DNA from: Adlercreutzia agrestimuris
GTDB lineage: Bacteria; Actinomycetota; Coriobacteriia; Coriobacteriales; Eggerthellaceae
NCBI RefSeq assembly: GCF_943193125.1
Contig: NZ_CALPCX010000004.1
Coordinates: 186,001 to 250,000 of the forward strand
Reading direction: 5' to 3'
DNA: 64,000 nucleotides
In this document: piece by piece, positions 17,159-25,162 of the stretch
Layout of the letters: the number at the start of each line of letters is the position of its first letter
How positions within the stretch are numbered: the first letter of the stretch is position 1
Program-made: the position numbers and the translations under genes
Notes under the pieces: model-generated
The model's database searches: none
What the model was told of the DNA's origin: nothing
Seen by the model: the letters and a program-made list of their open reading frames with translations, nothing else

Positions 17159-19141
17159 TTAAGCGCGACCGAGCTTCGCGCGAACCTTCGCTATCAGTGA
17201 GCCAATGAATGCTGCTTCGGCAATATTGAGTTTCAAAGCCAAACCAAAGGTGGTCGCCAGAGCAAGGAGGCCACCTATTATTATGTAGACAAGCGCTTGT
17301 AAGATGGAGCCAGACAAAGGTGCAATAAAGGTGGTTAACGCAAACAATACGCCCGCGCCAACCCCTGCTCCGAGTGCACCAAAGATGACACCAAAGACAA
17401 AGGCTTTAAGAATTGATGCAAGACCGAATGGGCCGAGGTGCGTACGAAGATAGATAAAGAGGCATACATCTGAGACGACATAAAACGCCACCTCAGCAAC
17501 GGCTATCGTCTCTAAGGGGAGAATATTTGCATGTGATGCCCCAAACATAGTCAATCCAATTTGCGCCGCTCCAGCAACGAAGTTAAAGAGCGCAAAGATC
17601 CCCATCTTTCGCAGGCTACTAAATATTTTTTGCAGGTAGGTATTGACGCCGTATACTGGCAGAGCAAATGCCAATACTGCAAGATAGGTTGCAATTGATG
17701 AGACGTTTTCCATGGTAAAAGCGCCTGCGTGATATAGCGTTACCAAAGGTAGCGAGAACACTATCAAATAAAGCGCAAAGGGAATCATGAAGAACAAGAT
17801 CTGATTAGTTCCAGACACGATACCGCGCTTGACGCCTTCGCTATTTCCTTCCGCTTGCATATCCGCAAGTTCAGTAAACATGGCTGTGGTGATAGGTACC
17901 GCTAAAAACGCATAGGGAAGGGTGAACCACAAACGCGAATACGCCAAGATGGACGGTCCGTTTTCGGCAAAGCTATACGATGCAGCATTCTGTACTGATA
18001 CCACAGCAAATGAGCAAAGCATGACAAACACTGCCGGAATGCCAATACCGAGCGTTTCGCGCAGAGCTGGGTCATGAAGATTGATGCGTGGTCGAATGCG
18101 AATGCCGTTGCGTTTGAGCGCCGGTATTTGAATAGCAAGTTGCAAAAATACACCGAGGGGATTGCCAATGGCAATGATGTAGAGCGCAAGATGTGCGTCG
18201 TGTTGAGCGACAAAGGCATACGCCACGAAAGTTGCAATAACCACAACATTGTTTGCAACAGGAGCAATGGATGACCAGAGATAATCTCGATTTGCATTCA
18301 ATAACCCTGAAAGAATGGCTGTTGCACCATAAAAGACAATCTGGATGGCGAAGAATTGGAAGAAAAATACCGATGTTGCCATTTCGGACTGATCGGAATA
18401 GAAGCTTTGGGTGTAGATGATAGCCCCAGGAAAGAGCATGCAAAGAAGCGAAACAATACCAAGAAGCACAACTACAATGGTGAGCAGGTTGGAGGCGTAT
18501 TCATTGCCTGCTTTCTGCCCAAGTTTTTTCTTGACGCTTAAGTAGACCGGCAAGAATGCGGTAACAATCATGCCTCCTGCCACCAGTTCATACAATTGGT
18601 TAGGAAGGTTGTTTGCTACCTGATATGAGCTGGAAAGCAGGGTAGATCCGAGCGCAAATGCCATAGCCCAGGTGCGAGCAAAACCGGTAATACGCGAGAT
18701 CATGACACAAATGCTGATAAGTGCGGCTGACCCACCTACTGCCTGCGCGCTTCCTTGGAGTTCAATTTCTTCAGTTATGCTGTCGCTTTGAAAGGCTGTT
18801 TCGGCGTAGCGCTCTTCGGTAGCAACAAGCGTAGAAGGGCTTTGCTGGGATGGTGCATGGCTGCGGGATACAGACGTGCGCGGGTCGGGTGTTTGAGGCT
18901 CAAACGGATCTCGCACAACGCGCGTCTTGTCTATGCCTGCATGTTTGCCGCAAATGATTATCTCAGACGTTTTTGCAGGATCTTGTGGTTTGCGTCCTGG
19001 TTTGGGGACGACTTGCTGAGCCACGGCAGCAGCAACGGCGCTTCTATCAACGCCCACATGTTTGCCTGTGATAAAGATTTCGCCCGTGGAGCCAGGTTCA
19101 TACGGACGCATATGTTGAGCTCGTGAGAGCTTGTCTGCCAT
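17159..19141 (-). CDS. murJ: Lipid II flippase MurJ (MviN) with long N-terminal cytoplasmic tail
   Basis: A membrane protein of 660 residues that moves lipid II to the outer face. The MurJ core runs from about residue 139 (AALISICVMISRITGFARTWAMAFALG) with about 14 membrane segments, and the conserved NLPNQLYELVAGGMIVTAFLPV block is clear. The first ~138 residues are hydrophilic and contain a motif found twice: TGEIFITGKHVGVDRSAV (19-36) and TSEIIICGKHAGIDKTRV (58-75). This tail is absent from the short proteobacterial form. Three bases separate its stop from the convergent asnB stop. It diverges from nadK. The flippase assignment follows the family; the tail function is unknown. Confidence 0.92.
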   Translation of the reverse strand: MADKLSRAQHMRPYEPGSTGEIFITGKHVGVDRSAVAAAVAQQVVPKPGRKPQDPAKTSEIIICGKHAGIDKTRVVRDPFEPQTPDPRTSVSRSHAPSQQSPSTLVATEERYAETAFQSDSITEEIELQGSAQAVGGSAALISICVMISRITGFARTWAMAFALGSTLLSSSYQVANNLPNQLYELVAGGMIVTAFLPVYLSVKKKLGQKAGNEYASNLLTIVVVLLGIVSLLCMLFPGAIIYTQSFYSDQSEMATSVFFFQFFAIQIVFYGATAILSGLLNANRDYLWSSIAPVANNVVVIATFVAYAFVAQHDAHLALYIIAIGNPLGVFLQLAIQIPALKRNGIRIRPRINLHDPALRETLGIGIPAVFVMLCSFAVVSVQNAASYSFAENGPSILAYSRLWFTLPYAFLAVPITTAMFTELADMQAEGNSEGVKRGIVSGTNQILFFMIPFALYLIVFSLPLVTLYHAGAFTMENVSSIATYLAVLAFALPVYGVNTYLQKIFSSLRKMGIFALFNFVAGAAQIGLTMFGASHANILPLETIAVAEVAFYVVSDVCLFIYLRTHLGPFGLASILKAFVFGVIFGALGAGVGAGVLFALTTFIAPLSGSILQALVYIIIGGLLALATTFGLALKLNIAEAAFIGSLIAKVRAKLGRA

Positions 19142-19208
19142 AGCTAAACGCTTTCTGATGCTTATGTATATAATGTCTCATCATAACAAAGTCAGAAAGA
19201 AGTCTTTT

Positions 19209-20129
19209 ATGCGCATTTTGATCATACGCAATAATTCCAACTCACAGGCAGTTGATGCCTCGTTGTTGTTGGCAACTTATTTAGCAACTCAAGGTATTGA
19301 CTTTGAGATGATTGATGTGAAATCACTTGATAAGCAACCCGACGGCTTAATGATGGATGGTTGTGATTGTGCAGATGCGGCGCTTAAAGATGTTGATATG
19401 GTTGTAGCGCTTGGCGGTGATGGCACTATTTTACGTACGGCGCGGATGGTTGCTTTTTCTGGGATTCCTATTCTAGGTATCAATTATGGGCATCTTGGTT
19501 TTTTGGCGAACGCTTCAGAGGGCGGTATTGTTGCGTTGGTGGCGGCCGCTTTAAGCGGAGATGCGGTATCGGAAAAACGCTCTAATCTTCTTGTTGAGGT
19601 GGTGTGCGTAGGTGATGTTGACCCTTATGAGGGAGCTTCTAGCGAACGGCAAGACGACGCTTGGGAAGACGAAGTTTGCCCGCGTCGTTATTTTGCACTC
19701 AATGAGGTGGCGCTCACACGAGGAGCAAACGGCCGCATCATTGATTTTTCGCTCGGTATTTCTGGAGAACATGTTGCCGATATGCGGGGGGACGGATTTG
19801 TGGTTGCCTCGGCTACGGGATCTACGGGCTATGCGTTGTCTGCAGGTGGCCCTTTGGTGGCACCAGGATTTACGGGCTTGGTGGCGGTGCCCGTTGCGCC
19901 GCATACGTTGCGTGCGCGTGCGCTGGTGACCGAGAGCAGTGATGTTGTGGAGTTGACGCTTGCAACAGATCGCTCTTGCGAAGATGCCACACTTTTTATT
20001 GACGGCAATCTCGTTGAGCTGGATGCGCCGGTAAAACGCATCTATGTCTCACGTGGGCAAACCCCTACGAAGCTGTTGCGATGCAACAGTGACGGGTTTT
20101 ATGCCCACGTTTCACAAGTGTTCTTCTAG
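19209..20129 (+). CDS. nadK: NAD kinase
   Basis: Phosphorylates NAD to NADP. It has 306 residues. GGDGT is at 69-73 in VVALGGDGTILRTARM, followed by NYGHLGFLA, the conserved FALNEVALTRG and the glycine-rich GDGFVVASATGSTGYALSAGGP. An acidic stretch (DVDPYEGASSERQDDAWEDE) is inserted before LNE and is not typical. ATG 19209 is chosen, with GAAAGAAG before it; the frame extends 26 codons upstream into the divergent murJ start region, which is unlikely. The stop overlaps the end of the convergent panC by 4 bases. Confidence 0.95.
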   Translation: MRILIIRNNSNSQAVDASLLLATYLATQGIDFEMIDVKSLDKQPDGLMMDGCDCADAALKDVDMVVALGGDGTILRTARMVAFSGIPILGINYGHLGFLANASEGGIVALVAAALSGDAVSEKRSNLLVEVVCVGDVDPYEGASSERQDDAWEDEVCPRRYFALNEVALTRGANGRIIDFSLGISGEHVADMRGDGFVVASATGSTGYALSAGGPLVAPGFTGLVAVPVAPHTLRARALVTESSDVVELTLATDRSCEDATLFIDGNLVELDAPVKRIYVSRGQTPTKLLRCNSDGFYAHVSQVFF

Positions 20130-20983
20130 TCGTTTGGGTTAAAGAAGAAATTGTCAATGAGGCGCGTCTTTCCAATGCGTACAGCAAGGGCGCATAATAT
20201 GGGTTCATTGATGCGTCCAACTATTGGCTTGATGTTTTCTTGGCTGACAATTTCAACATACTCAACATCTGCCAAAGGTTCTTTCGCCAGTATGTCGCGC
20301 ATGGCTTGCGTGATAGCGGAAGGGTTGCTTTCGCCTGATGAGGCAAGCTTTTGACCATATGCGATAGCTTGCGAGAGCACGACGGCAGCTGCACGTTCGC
20401 GCTCGGATAAGTACGTGTTGCGCGAGCTTTTCGCCAGACTGTCAGCTTCGCGAATAATAGGGCAGCCAATAATGTCGATGGGGAAATTAAGATCGCGCAC
20501 CATGCGTTTTATGATGAGCAACTGCTGCGCATCTTTCTGGCCAAAATAGGCGCGATCGGGGGTGACAATGTTGAACAGCTTTGCCACTACCAAGCACACA
20601 CCATCGAAATGAATTGGGCGGCTTTTTCCGCATAATTCTTCAGAGAGTACCGCCATATGGATAGTAGTTGAGCGGTCGGGATAATAGAGCTCCTCGGGAG
20701 TGGGATGAAAGACGAGAGATGCTTGAGCATCTTCACACAAAGCCAGGTCATGATTGAAGTCTCGCGGATAGCTTTCCAGGTCTTCTCCAGGACCGAATTG
20801 AGTGGGATTAACAAAAATACTTACGACAACACAGTCATTTTCGCGCACTGCTTGGTCAATGAGGCTTTTATGCCCTTCGTGCAGATAGCCCATAGTAGGA
20901 ACAAGTCCAATTGTTTTGCCGCTCGCACGCCACTTGGAAACAGCTTGGCGAACTTCAGCAATGGTATGAGCAACAATGGTCAT
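20126..20983 (-). CDS. panC: Pantothenate synthetase
   Basis: Joins pantoate and beta-alanine with ATP to make pantothenate. It has 285 residues. The nucleotidyl-transferase motif PTMGYLHEGH is at 29-38 with HEGH at 35-38, then FVNPTQFGPGEDLESYPRD, the YFGQKDAQQ block and the KMSKS-like AKSSRNTYLS. It lies 88 bases downstream of panB on the same strand, so both are likely one operon from the panB promoter. panD is not in the window, so beta-alanine must come from a gene elsewhere or from the medium. Confidence 0.97.
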   Translation of the reverse strand: MTIVAHTIAEVRQAVSKWRASGKTIGLVPTMGYLHEGHKSLIDQAVRENDCVVVSIFVNPTQFGPGEDLESYPRDFNHDLALCEDAQASLVFHPTPEELYYPDRSTTIHMAVLSEELCGKSRPIHFDGVCLVVAKLFNIVTPDRAYFGQKDAQQLLIIKRMVRDLNFPIDIIGCPIIREADSLAKSSRNTYLSERERAAAVVLSQAIAYGQKLASSGESNPSAITQAMRDILAKEPLADVEYVEIVSQENIKPIVGRINEPILCALAVRIGKTRLIDNFFFNPND

Positions 20984-21071
20984 GTGTGGTTCCTTCCGAA
21001 ATTACTCTATCAAGCGCAAGCCATCAGCAGGCGCGCAATATGTCTGATCTGGTCTAGTAAGGATCAATTAA

Positions 21072-21899
21072 TTAGTACAGTTTATCGAGTACGTCATCAG
21101 AGGCGCTAAAAGTATGTTCTGGAGCAGGGAAGGTGCGTTCTGAGACTTCCTTGATGTAGGCGTCAAATCCCTCTTTCATAACGTTGCCTGCGCAGCTGAA
21201 TTGCTTTACAAATTTTGGAGTAAAGTCTCCATATAAGCCAAGCATATCCTGATAAACAAGAATTTGGCCGTCGCATCCAGCACCCGATCCGATGCCGATA
21301 GTAGGTATACGCAATTCAGAAGAGATCTTCTCGGCAATTGCGGCAGGGATGCATTCAAGGACAAGCGCAAAAACTCCCGCTTCTTCAAGTGCGCGGGCAT
21401 CGTCTAAGATCCGCTGAGCAGCTTCAAGCGTTTTACCTTGTACCTTAAAGCCACCAAAAGCATTGATGGATTGTGGGGTGAGGCCCAAATGACCCATAAC
21501 AGGAATGGAAGCTCTGGTCATGGCGCGCACTTCATGGGTAAACTCAGCACCACCTTCAAGCTTAACGGCTTGCGCGCCACCTTCGGTGATGAGTCGACCG
21601 GCGTTTTGGACTGCTTGTTCAACAGAGACGTGGTATGACATATAGGGAAGGTCTGCTACCACCAAAGCGTTCTTTGCTCCACGAGATACCGCCTTTGTGT
21701 GGTGGATCATATCTTCCATAGTGACTTTGAGCGTGTCATCATATCCGAGCATGACCATGCCAAGTGAGTCGCCGACCAAGATGCCATTAATGCCTGATTC
21801 GTCCTCAAGTTTTGCTGTCGAGTAATCATAGGCTGTCAACATGGCAATTGGCTTATGGTTGTCTTTCATGCTTTGGAATGTAGTGATGGTATTTTTCAT
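21072..21899 (-). CDS. panB: 3-methyl-2-oxobutanoate hydroxymethyltransferase
   Basis: The first step of pantothenate synthesis, moving a hydroxymethyl group from methylene-tetrahydrofolate to ketoisovalerate. It has 275 residues, standard for PanB. The sequence opens with [35 protein letters not shown], where the metal-binding Asp of VGDS is seen, then VKLEGGAE and [22 protein letters not shown]. It is upstream of panC on the same strand. The promoter region carries a perfect inverted repeat (21924-21949), suggesting repression. Confidence 0.97.
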   Translation of the reverse strand: MKNTITTFQSMKDNHKPIAMLTAYDYSTAKLEDESGINGILVGDSLGMVMLGYDDTLKVTMEDMIHHTKAVSRGAKNALVVADLPYMSYHVSVEQAVQNAGRLITEGGAQAVKLEGGAEFTHEVRAMTRASIPVMGHLGLTPQSINAFGGFKVQGKTLEAAQRILDDARALEEAGVFALVLECIPAAIAEKISSELRIPTIGIGSGAGCDGQILVYQDMLGLYGDFTPKFVKQFSCAGNVMKEGFDAYIKEVSERTFPAPEHTFSASDDVLDKLY

Positions 21900-21923
21900 A
21901 ATGAATCCTTACCGACAATTCCT

Positions 21924-21949
21924 TTTTTATTCACTATAACGAATAAAAA
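21924..21949 (-). promoter_or_regulatory. Inverted repeat over the panB promoter
   Basis: TTTTTATTC, 8 bases, then GAATAAAAA form a perfect 9-bp inverted repeat. Its centre reads TATAGT on the minus strand, a good -10 at 25-50 bases before the panB ATG. No clear -35 was found. It is a candidate operator for a regulator of pantothenate genes. Confidence 0.5.
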
Positions 21950-22068
21950 CTTACACAAGGGGTAAGAAAAGAGGGGCGGGAGAAATGCGAAGACGAGTAC
22001 CGTTACTGCGCAAAATGCCCGCTTACGGTGCAAGTATGAAGTAAGATCGGGTTTCTTTTTTTGCTATC

Positions 22069-22097
22069 TTGAAAATTGTGTATTCGGGCTTCATAAT
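22069..22097 (+). promoter_or_regulatory. Promoter of the MFS transporter
   Basis: TTGAAA (22069-22074), 17 bases, CATAAT (22092-22097); five of six bases match at each box. The ribosome site GAGAGGA and ATG 22128 follow. Confidence 0.6.
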
Positions 22098-22127
22098 GTG
22101 CGCGTCATATCACACAGAGAGGAACTT

Positions 22128-23315
22128 ATGGAAAAGCGCGTTTTGACGCGGCGTCAGGCACGTCGTGGCTTTGTTGCGGCAACAACTATATTTTTGACTG
22201 TTTTTGCATCAACGGCTATTCCAATTCCGCTTTATTCTACCTATCAGCAAACTATCGGGCTGACCACTACCGATATATCTAACACCATGTTGACTTATTT
22301 AGTTGGTGTGGTGCTGATGCTTTTATTTGCGGGTCGTATTTCTGATGCTCTTGGACGAAAGCCAGTGACCATCATAACTATCCTTTGTGCCATTATAGGA
22401 TGCGTGATGTTTATGGAGGCACAAAACGCACCTTCGGTGTTGACAGCGCGTTTTGTGCAGGGTATTACAAGTGGTCTTTCCATGAGCGCTATTTCTACGT
22501 TGGTGATTGATTGCGCCTCGTATTATCACTTGTCATGGGGCTCGATTGTTTCAAGTTGCGGACCGATGTTTGGGATTATGCTTGGCTCTTTGGGAGTAGG
22601 TGCGCTTTATGCAGTTGTCCCGAGTGTCTTTGTTGCGTTTTCCCTTATGATTGCCCTGTTGTTGGCATCGATGGTTTTGATGGTGTTTATCCCTGAGCCT
22701 ATTGAGAAGCGCGCATCGTTTCGAGCATCGCTTAAAGTGCGTTTCTTTGTTCCTAAAAACGCACGTCTTCTTTATGTAATTACAGGAGCGTTGTATGTGG
22801 CAACCTGGTCAGTGGGTTGTTTCTTTCAATCGTTTTCGTCGCCCATTGCAACAACTTGTTTCGATGCTACAACCCCTTTGCTTGGTTCAGCAATTCTTGC
22901 AACCACTATGGCGCCGAGTGTGCTTGGTGACCCGCTCACGTCTCGCTTGCGTCCCAGTGTGGCACTTCGCTCAGCCTCTGTTGTCTTTTTGCTTTCCTGT
23001 ATAGGGCTCACCTTTGTCGTTGATTCTCATATTGCGTGGCTCTATTTGGTGGTGTGCGTGATTTTTAGTTTGGCTATGGGATCATGTGTTTCCACGTCGT
23101 TGCGTATGTTGCTTTTAGCGGTTAATGCTTCACAGACGTCTGCTATCGTGTCGTCGGTCAACCTGACGGCTTATATCGGGTCTGCAATTGCAACGGTGCT
23201 TACCGGTATGCTGCTCAATGCCACTTCGTATTTCGTGGTGTTTGCTACGCTTTCGATATTGGCGCTTGTGGTAACTGTGGGAGTTCTTAGGTTTGCACGC
23301 CGATTCGATTCGTAG
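22128..23315 (+). CDS. Major facilitator superfamily transporter, unknown substrate
   Basis: 395 residues with about 12 hydrophobic segments. The MFS signature between helices 2 and 3 is visible as GRISDALGRKPVTI, and ARFVQGITSGLSMSAISTLV in helix 4-5 resembles drug/efflux carriers. ATG 22128 is chosen after AGAGAGGA; the frame begins 10 codons earlier at a GTG without a site. It is flanked by unrelated genes (panB divergent, a DUF1846 gene convergent), so context gives no substrate. The general assignment is secure but specificity is not. Confidence 0.82.
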   Translation: MEKRVLTRRQARRGFVAATTIFLTVFASTAIPIPLYSTYQQTIGLTTTDISNTMLTYLVGVVLMLLFAGRISDALGRKPVTIITILCAIIGCVMFMEAQNAPSVLTARFVQGITSGLSMSAISTLVIDCASYYHLSWGSIVSSCGPMFGIMLGSLGVGALYAVVPSVFVAFSLMIALLLASMVLMVFIPEPIEKRASFRASLKVRFFVPKNARLLYVITGALYVATWSVGCFFQSFSSPIATTCFDATTPLLGSAILATTMAPSVLGDPLTSRLRPSVALRSASVVFLLSCIGLTFVVDSHIAWLYLVVCVIFSLAMGSCVSTSLRMLLLAVNASQTSAIVSSVNLTAYIGSAIATVLTGMLLNATSYFVVFATLSILALVVTVGVLRFARRFDS

Positions 23316-23336
23316 TGCTTACAAGGTGCACCATGG

Positions 23337-23376
23337 TGCATTGCGCGCTTCACTATAAGCAGCAGCGCGCAATGCA
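23337..23376. terminator. Long hairpin between convergent genes
   Basis: A 13-bp perfect stem TGCATTGCGCGCT / AGCGCGCAATGCA (23337-23349 with 23364-23376) with a 14-base loop lies between the MFS gene (+) and the DUF1846 gene (-). There is no U-run on either side; it probably serves as a bidirectional stop. Confidence 0.6.
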
Positions 23377-23381
23377 GGTGT

Positions 23382-24860
23382 TTATTTGTGGTAGTAGCGA
23401 TGCTGCTCGTACTTTGGTTCGCAGCAAACATTAATGCCGAGTGTTTTATACAGATGCTCGTCGGTTGCTGAAATAATGACGCTAAAGAATGCATCGCATC
23501 CGCGCAGATCGTCGATGTGTTGTAAAAGCTTTTCTGCTAAAGGATTCTCTGCTGAGCTAACCGAAAGCGCTAAGAGCGTTTCGTCAGAATGTAAACGCGG
23601 GTTTTTAGAATGCAGATGTGCTGTCTTGAGGTGGCATATTGGTTCAATTACGGCATCGCTGATGACATCCACATCTTCAATACCAGCCAACGTTTTTAGG
23701 GCATTCATGAGCACCGTGGAAGCCGCACCCAAAAGAGTGGAGGTTTTTCCTGTGATCACCGTGCCATCAGGTAATACCATTGCGCCAGCAGGCATGCCAG
23801 TTGTTTCCTCTTTAAGGAGTGCTGCAGAGCGTGCTGGTGAATAAGACGGGTTGACATCAGCTTGACTCATGAGCATCTCAAGCTTGCTTACCATATCAGA
23901 GCCATCGCCAGTGCATTTAGCCTTAACGGCTGCTTGGAAGTAGCGGCGAACAATCTCCATCTTGGCAGCGTCACGTACCGCTTCATCATCTGTGATTGCC
24001 ATGCCGGCCATGTTGACACCCATATCGGTGGGTGATTGGTAAGGACAAGATCCAGAGATTTTATCCAGAATAGTTTTGAGTACGGGGAAAATTTCTACAT
24101 CTCGGTTGTAGTTAACCGTGCGCTGATCATAGGCTTCAAGATGAAATGGATCAATAATGTTTGCGTCATCAAGGTCAACCGTTGCTGCTTCATAGGCAAT
24201 ATTGACAGGGTGCTTGAGTGGCAAATTCCAGATGGGGAATGTTTCATATTTTGCATACCCTGCTTCAGTTCCGCGCTTGTGTTCATGGTAAAGCTGCGAA
24301 AGGCAGGTAGCCATTTTGCCTGAGCCGGGGCCAGGCGCAGTTACCACAACAAGCGGACGAGAGGTTTCAATATAGTCATTTTTACCATAACCCTCATCGC
24401 TTACGATATGTTCGATATCGTATGGATATCCTGCAATGGGGTAGTGAAGGCTGCTTTTGACGCCCAGAGCATCAAGTCGGCGCCTAAAGGCATCAGCTGC
24501 TGGCTGGTTGGTGTAATGCGTAATTACGACGCTTCCCACCAAAAAGCCCATAGAGCGGAAGATGTCCATTAGGCGAAGCACATCATCATCGTAGGTGATG
24601 CCAAGGTCACCGCGAACCTTATTGTTTTCTATGTGGTTAGCGTTGATGACAATAATGATTTCAACATCATCTTTTAGTTGCTTAAGCATGCGAATCTTAG
24701 AATCTGGCTCAAAACCAGGTAAAACGCGCGAAGCATGGTAGTCGTCAAAGAGCTTTCCGCCAAACTCTAAGTAAAGCTTACCGCCAAATTGGTCAATGCG
24801 TTCGCGAATTCGTTCTGCTTGAAGTTCAATGTATTTTTCATTGTCGAAACCAATGCGCAT
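23382..24860 (-). CDS. DUF1846 (UPF0371) family protein
   Basis: A conserved cytoplasmic protein of 492 residues with no firmly known role. The family start IGFDNEKYIELQAERIRERI is clear, and it contains LYLEFGGKLFDDYHASRVLPGF, a nucleotide-binding-like VVTAPGPGSGKMATCLSQLYHE (about residue 180) and LPDGTVITGKTSTLLGAASTVLMNALK. DUF1846 proteins are widespread in Firmicutes and anaerobes. ATG 24860 is chosen because AAGGAGG lies 9 bases upstream. It is a single-gene unit between two intergenic regions. No pathway can be inferred from its neighbours. Confidence 0.88.
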   Translation of the reverse strand: MRIGFDNEKYIELQAERIRERIDQFGGKLYLEFGGKLFDDYHASRVLPGFEPDSKIRMLKQLKDDVEIIIVINANHIENNKVRGDLGITYDDDVLRLMDIFRSMGFLVGSVVITHYTNQPAADAFRRRLDALGVKSSLHYPIAGYPYDIEHIVSDEGYGKNDYIETSRPLVVVTAPGPGSGKMATCLSQLYHEHKRGTEAGYAKYETFPIWNLPLKHPVNIAYEAATVDLDDANIIDPFHLEAYDQRTVNYNRDVEIFPVLKTILDKISGSCPYQSPTDMGVNMAGMAITDDEAVRDAAKMEIVRRYFQAAVKAKCTGDGSDMVSKLEMLMSQADVNPSYSPARSAALLKEETTGMPAGAMVLPDGTVITGKTSTLLGAASTVLMNALKTLAGIEDVDVISDAVIEPICHLKTAHLHSKNPRLHSDETLLALSVSSAENPLAEKLLQHIDDLRGCDAFFSVIISATDEHLYKTLGINVCCEPKYEQHRYYHK

Positions 24861-24966
24861 GCGCACATTCCTCCTTGAAGCTGGCAAACTGTGGCGCCGT
24901 GAAGACTGGTGTTTCTGGTCGCCTTTTGTGTCAGACAGATAGTATAGCGCTTAGAACTCTCAGTAA

Positions 24967-24989
24967 GGTTGTTAAAGTGTTAAAGAACC
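24967..24989 (+). promoter_or_regulatory. Imperfect palindrome upstream of cydAB, possible redox-regulator site
   Basis: GGTTGTTAA-AGTG-TTAAAGAACC is an imperfect inverted repeat about 175 bases before cydA. Its TTGTTAA half resembles Rex operators (TTGTTAANNNNTTAACAA), but the right half does not match well. The remainder of the 302-base gap 24861-25162 holds the leader structures listed next and no coding frame. Confidence 0.3.
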
Positions 24990-25030
24990 GTCGTAGTTAA
25001 TGGAGCTATTTGGTTGTATATTGATCAAGA

Positions 25031-25152
25031 CTGCTTTCAAGAGAAAGCAGCAAAGATCTGCTTCATGTATCACAGTGGATAACCCGTGTACTACGTCTTG
25101 AATGCCACCGTCATGTGCCGTATGCGCGTGTAGCTCTGTGATGGATGAAGCA
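25031..25152 (+). promoter_or_regulatory. Structured leader of cydAB
   Basis: Two elements are seen. A perfect 8-bp hairpin CTGCTTTC-AAGA-GAAAGCAG spans 25031-25050. A long-range pairing joins 25059-25075 (TGCTTCATGTATCACAG) with 25136-25152 (CTGTGATGGATGAAGCA), 15 of 17 positions paired around a 2-base internal loop. It encloses 60 bases, within which CTAC (25091) can pair with GTAG (25130). The closing strand ends 10 bases before ATG 25163. No known riboswitch is recognised. Confidence 0.45.
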
Positions 25153-25162
25153 TGAGGACGAA

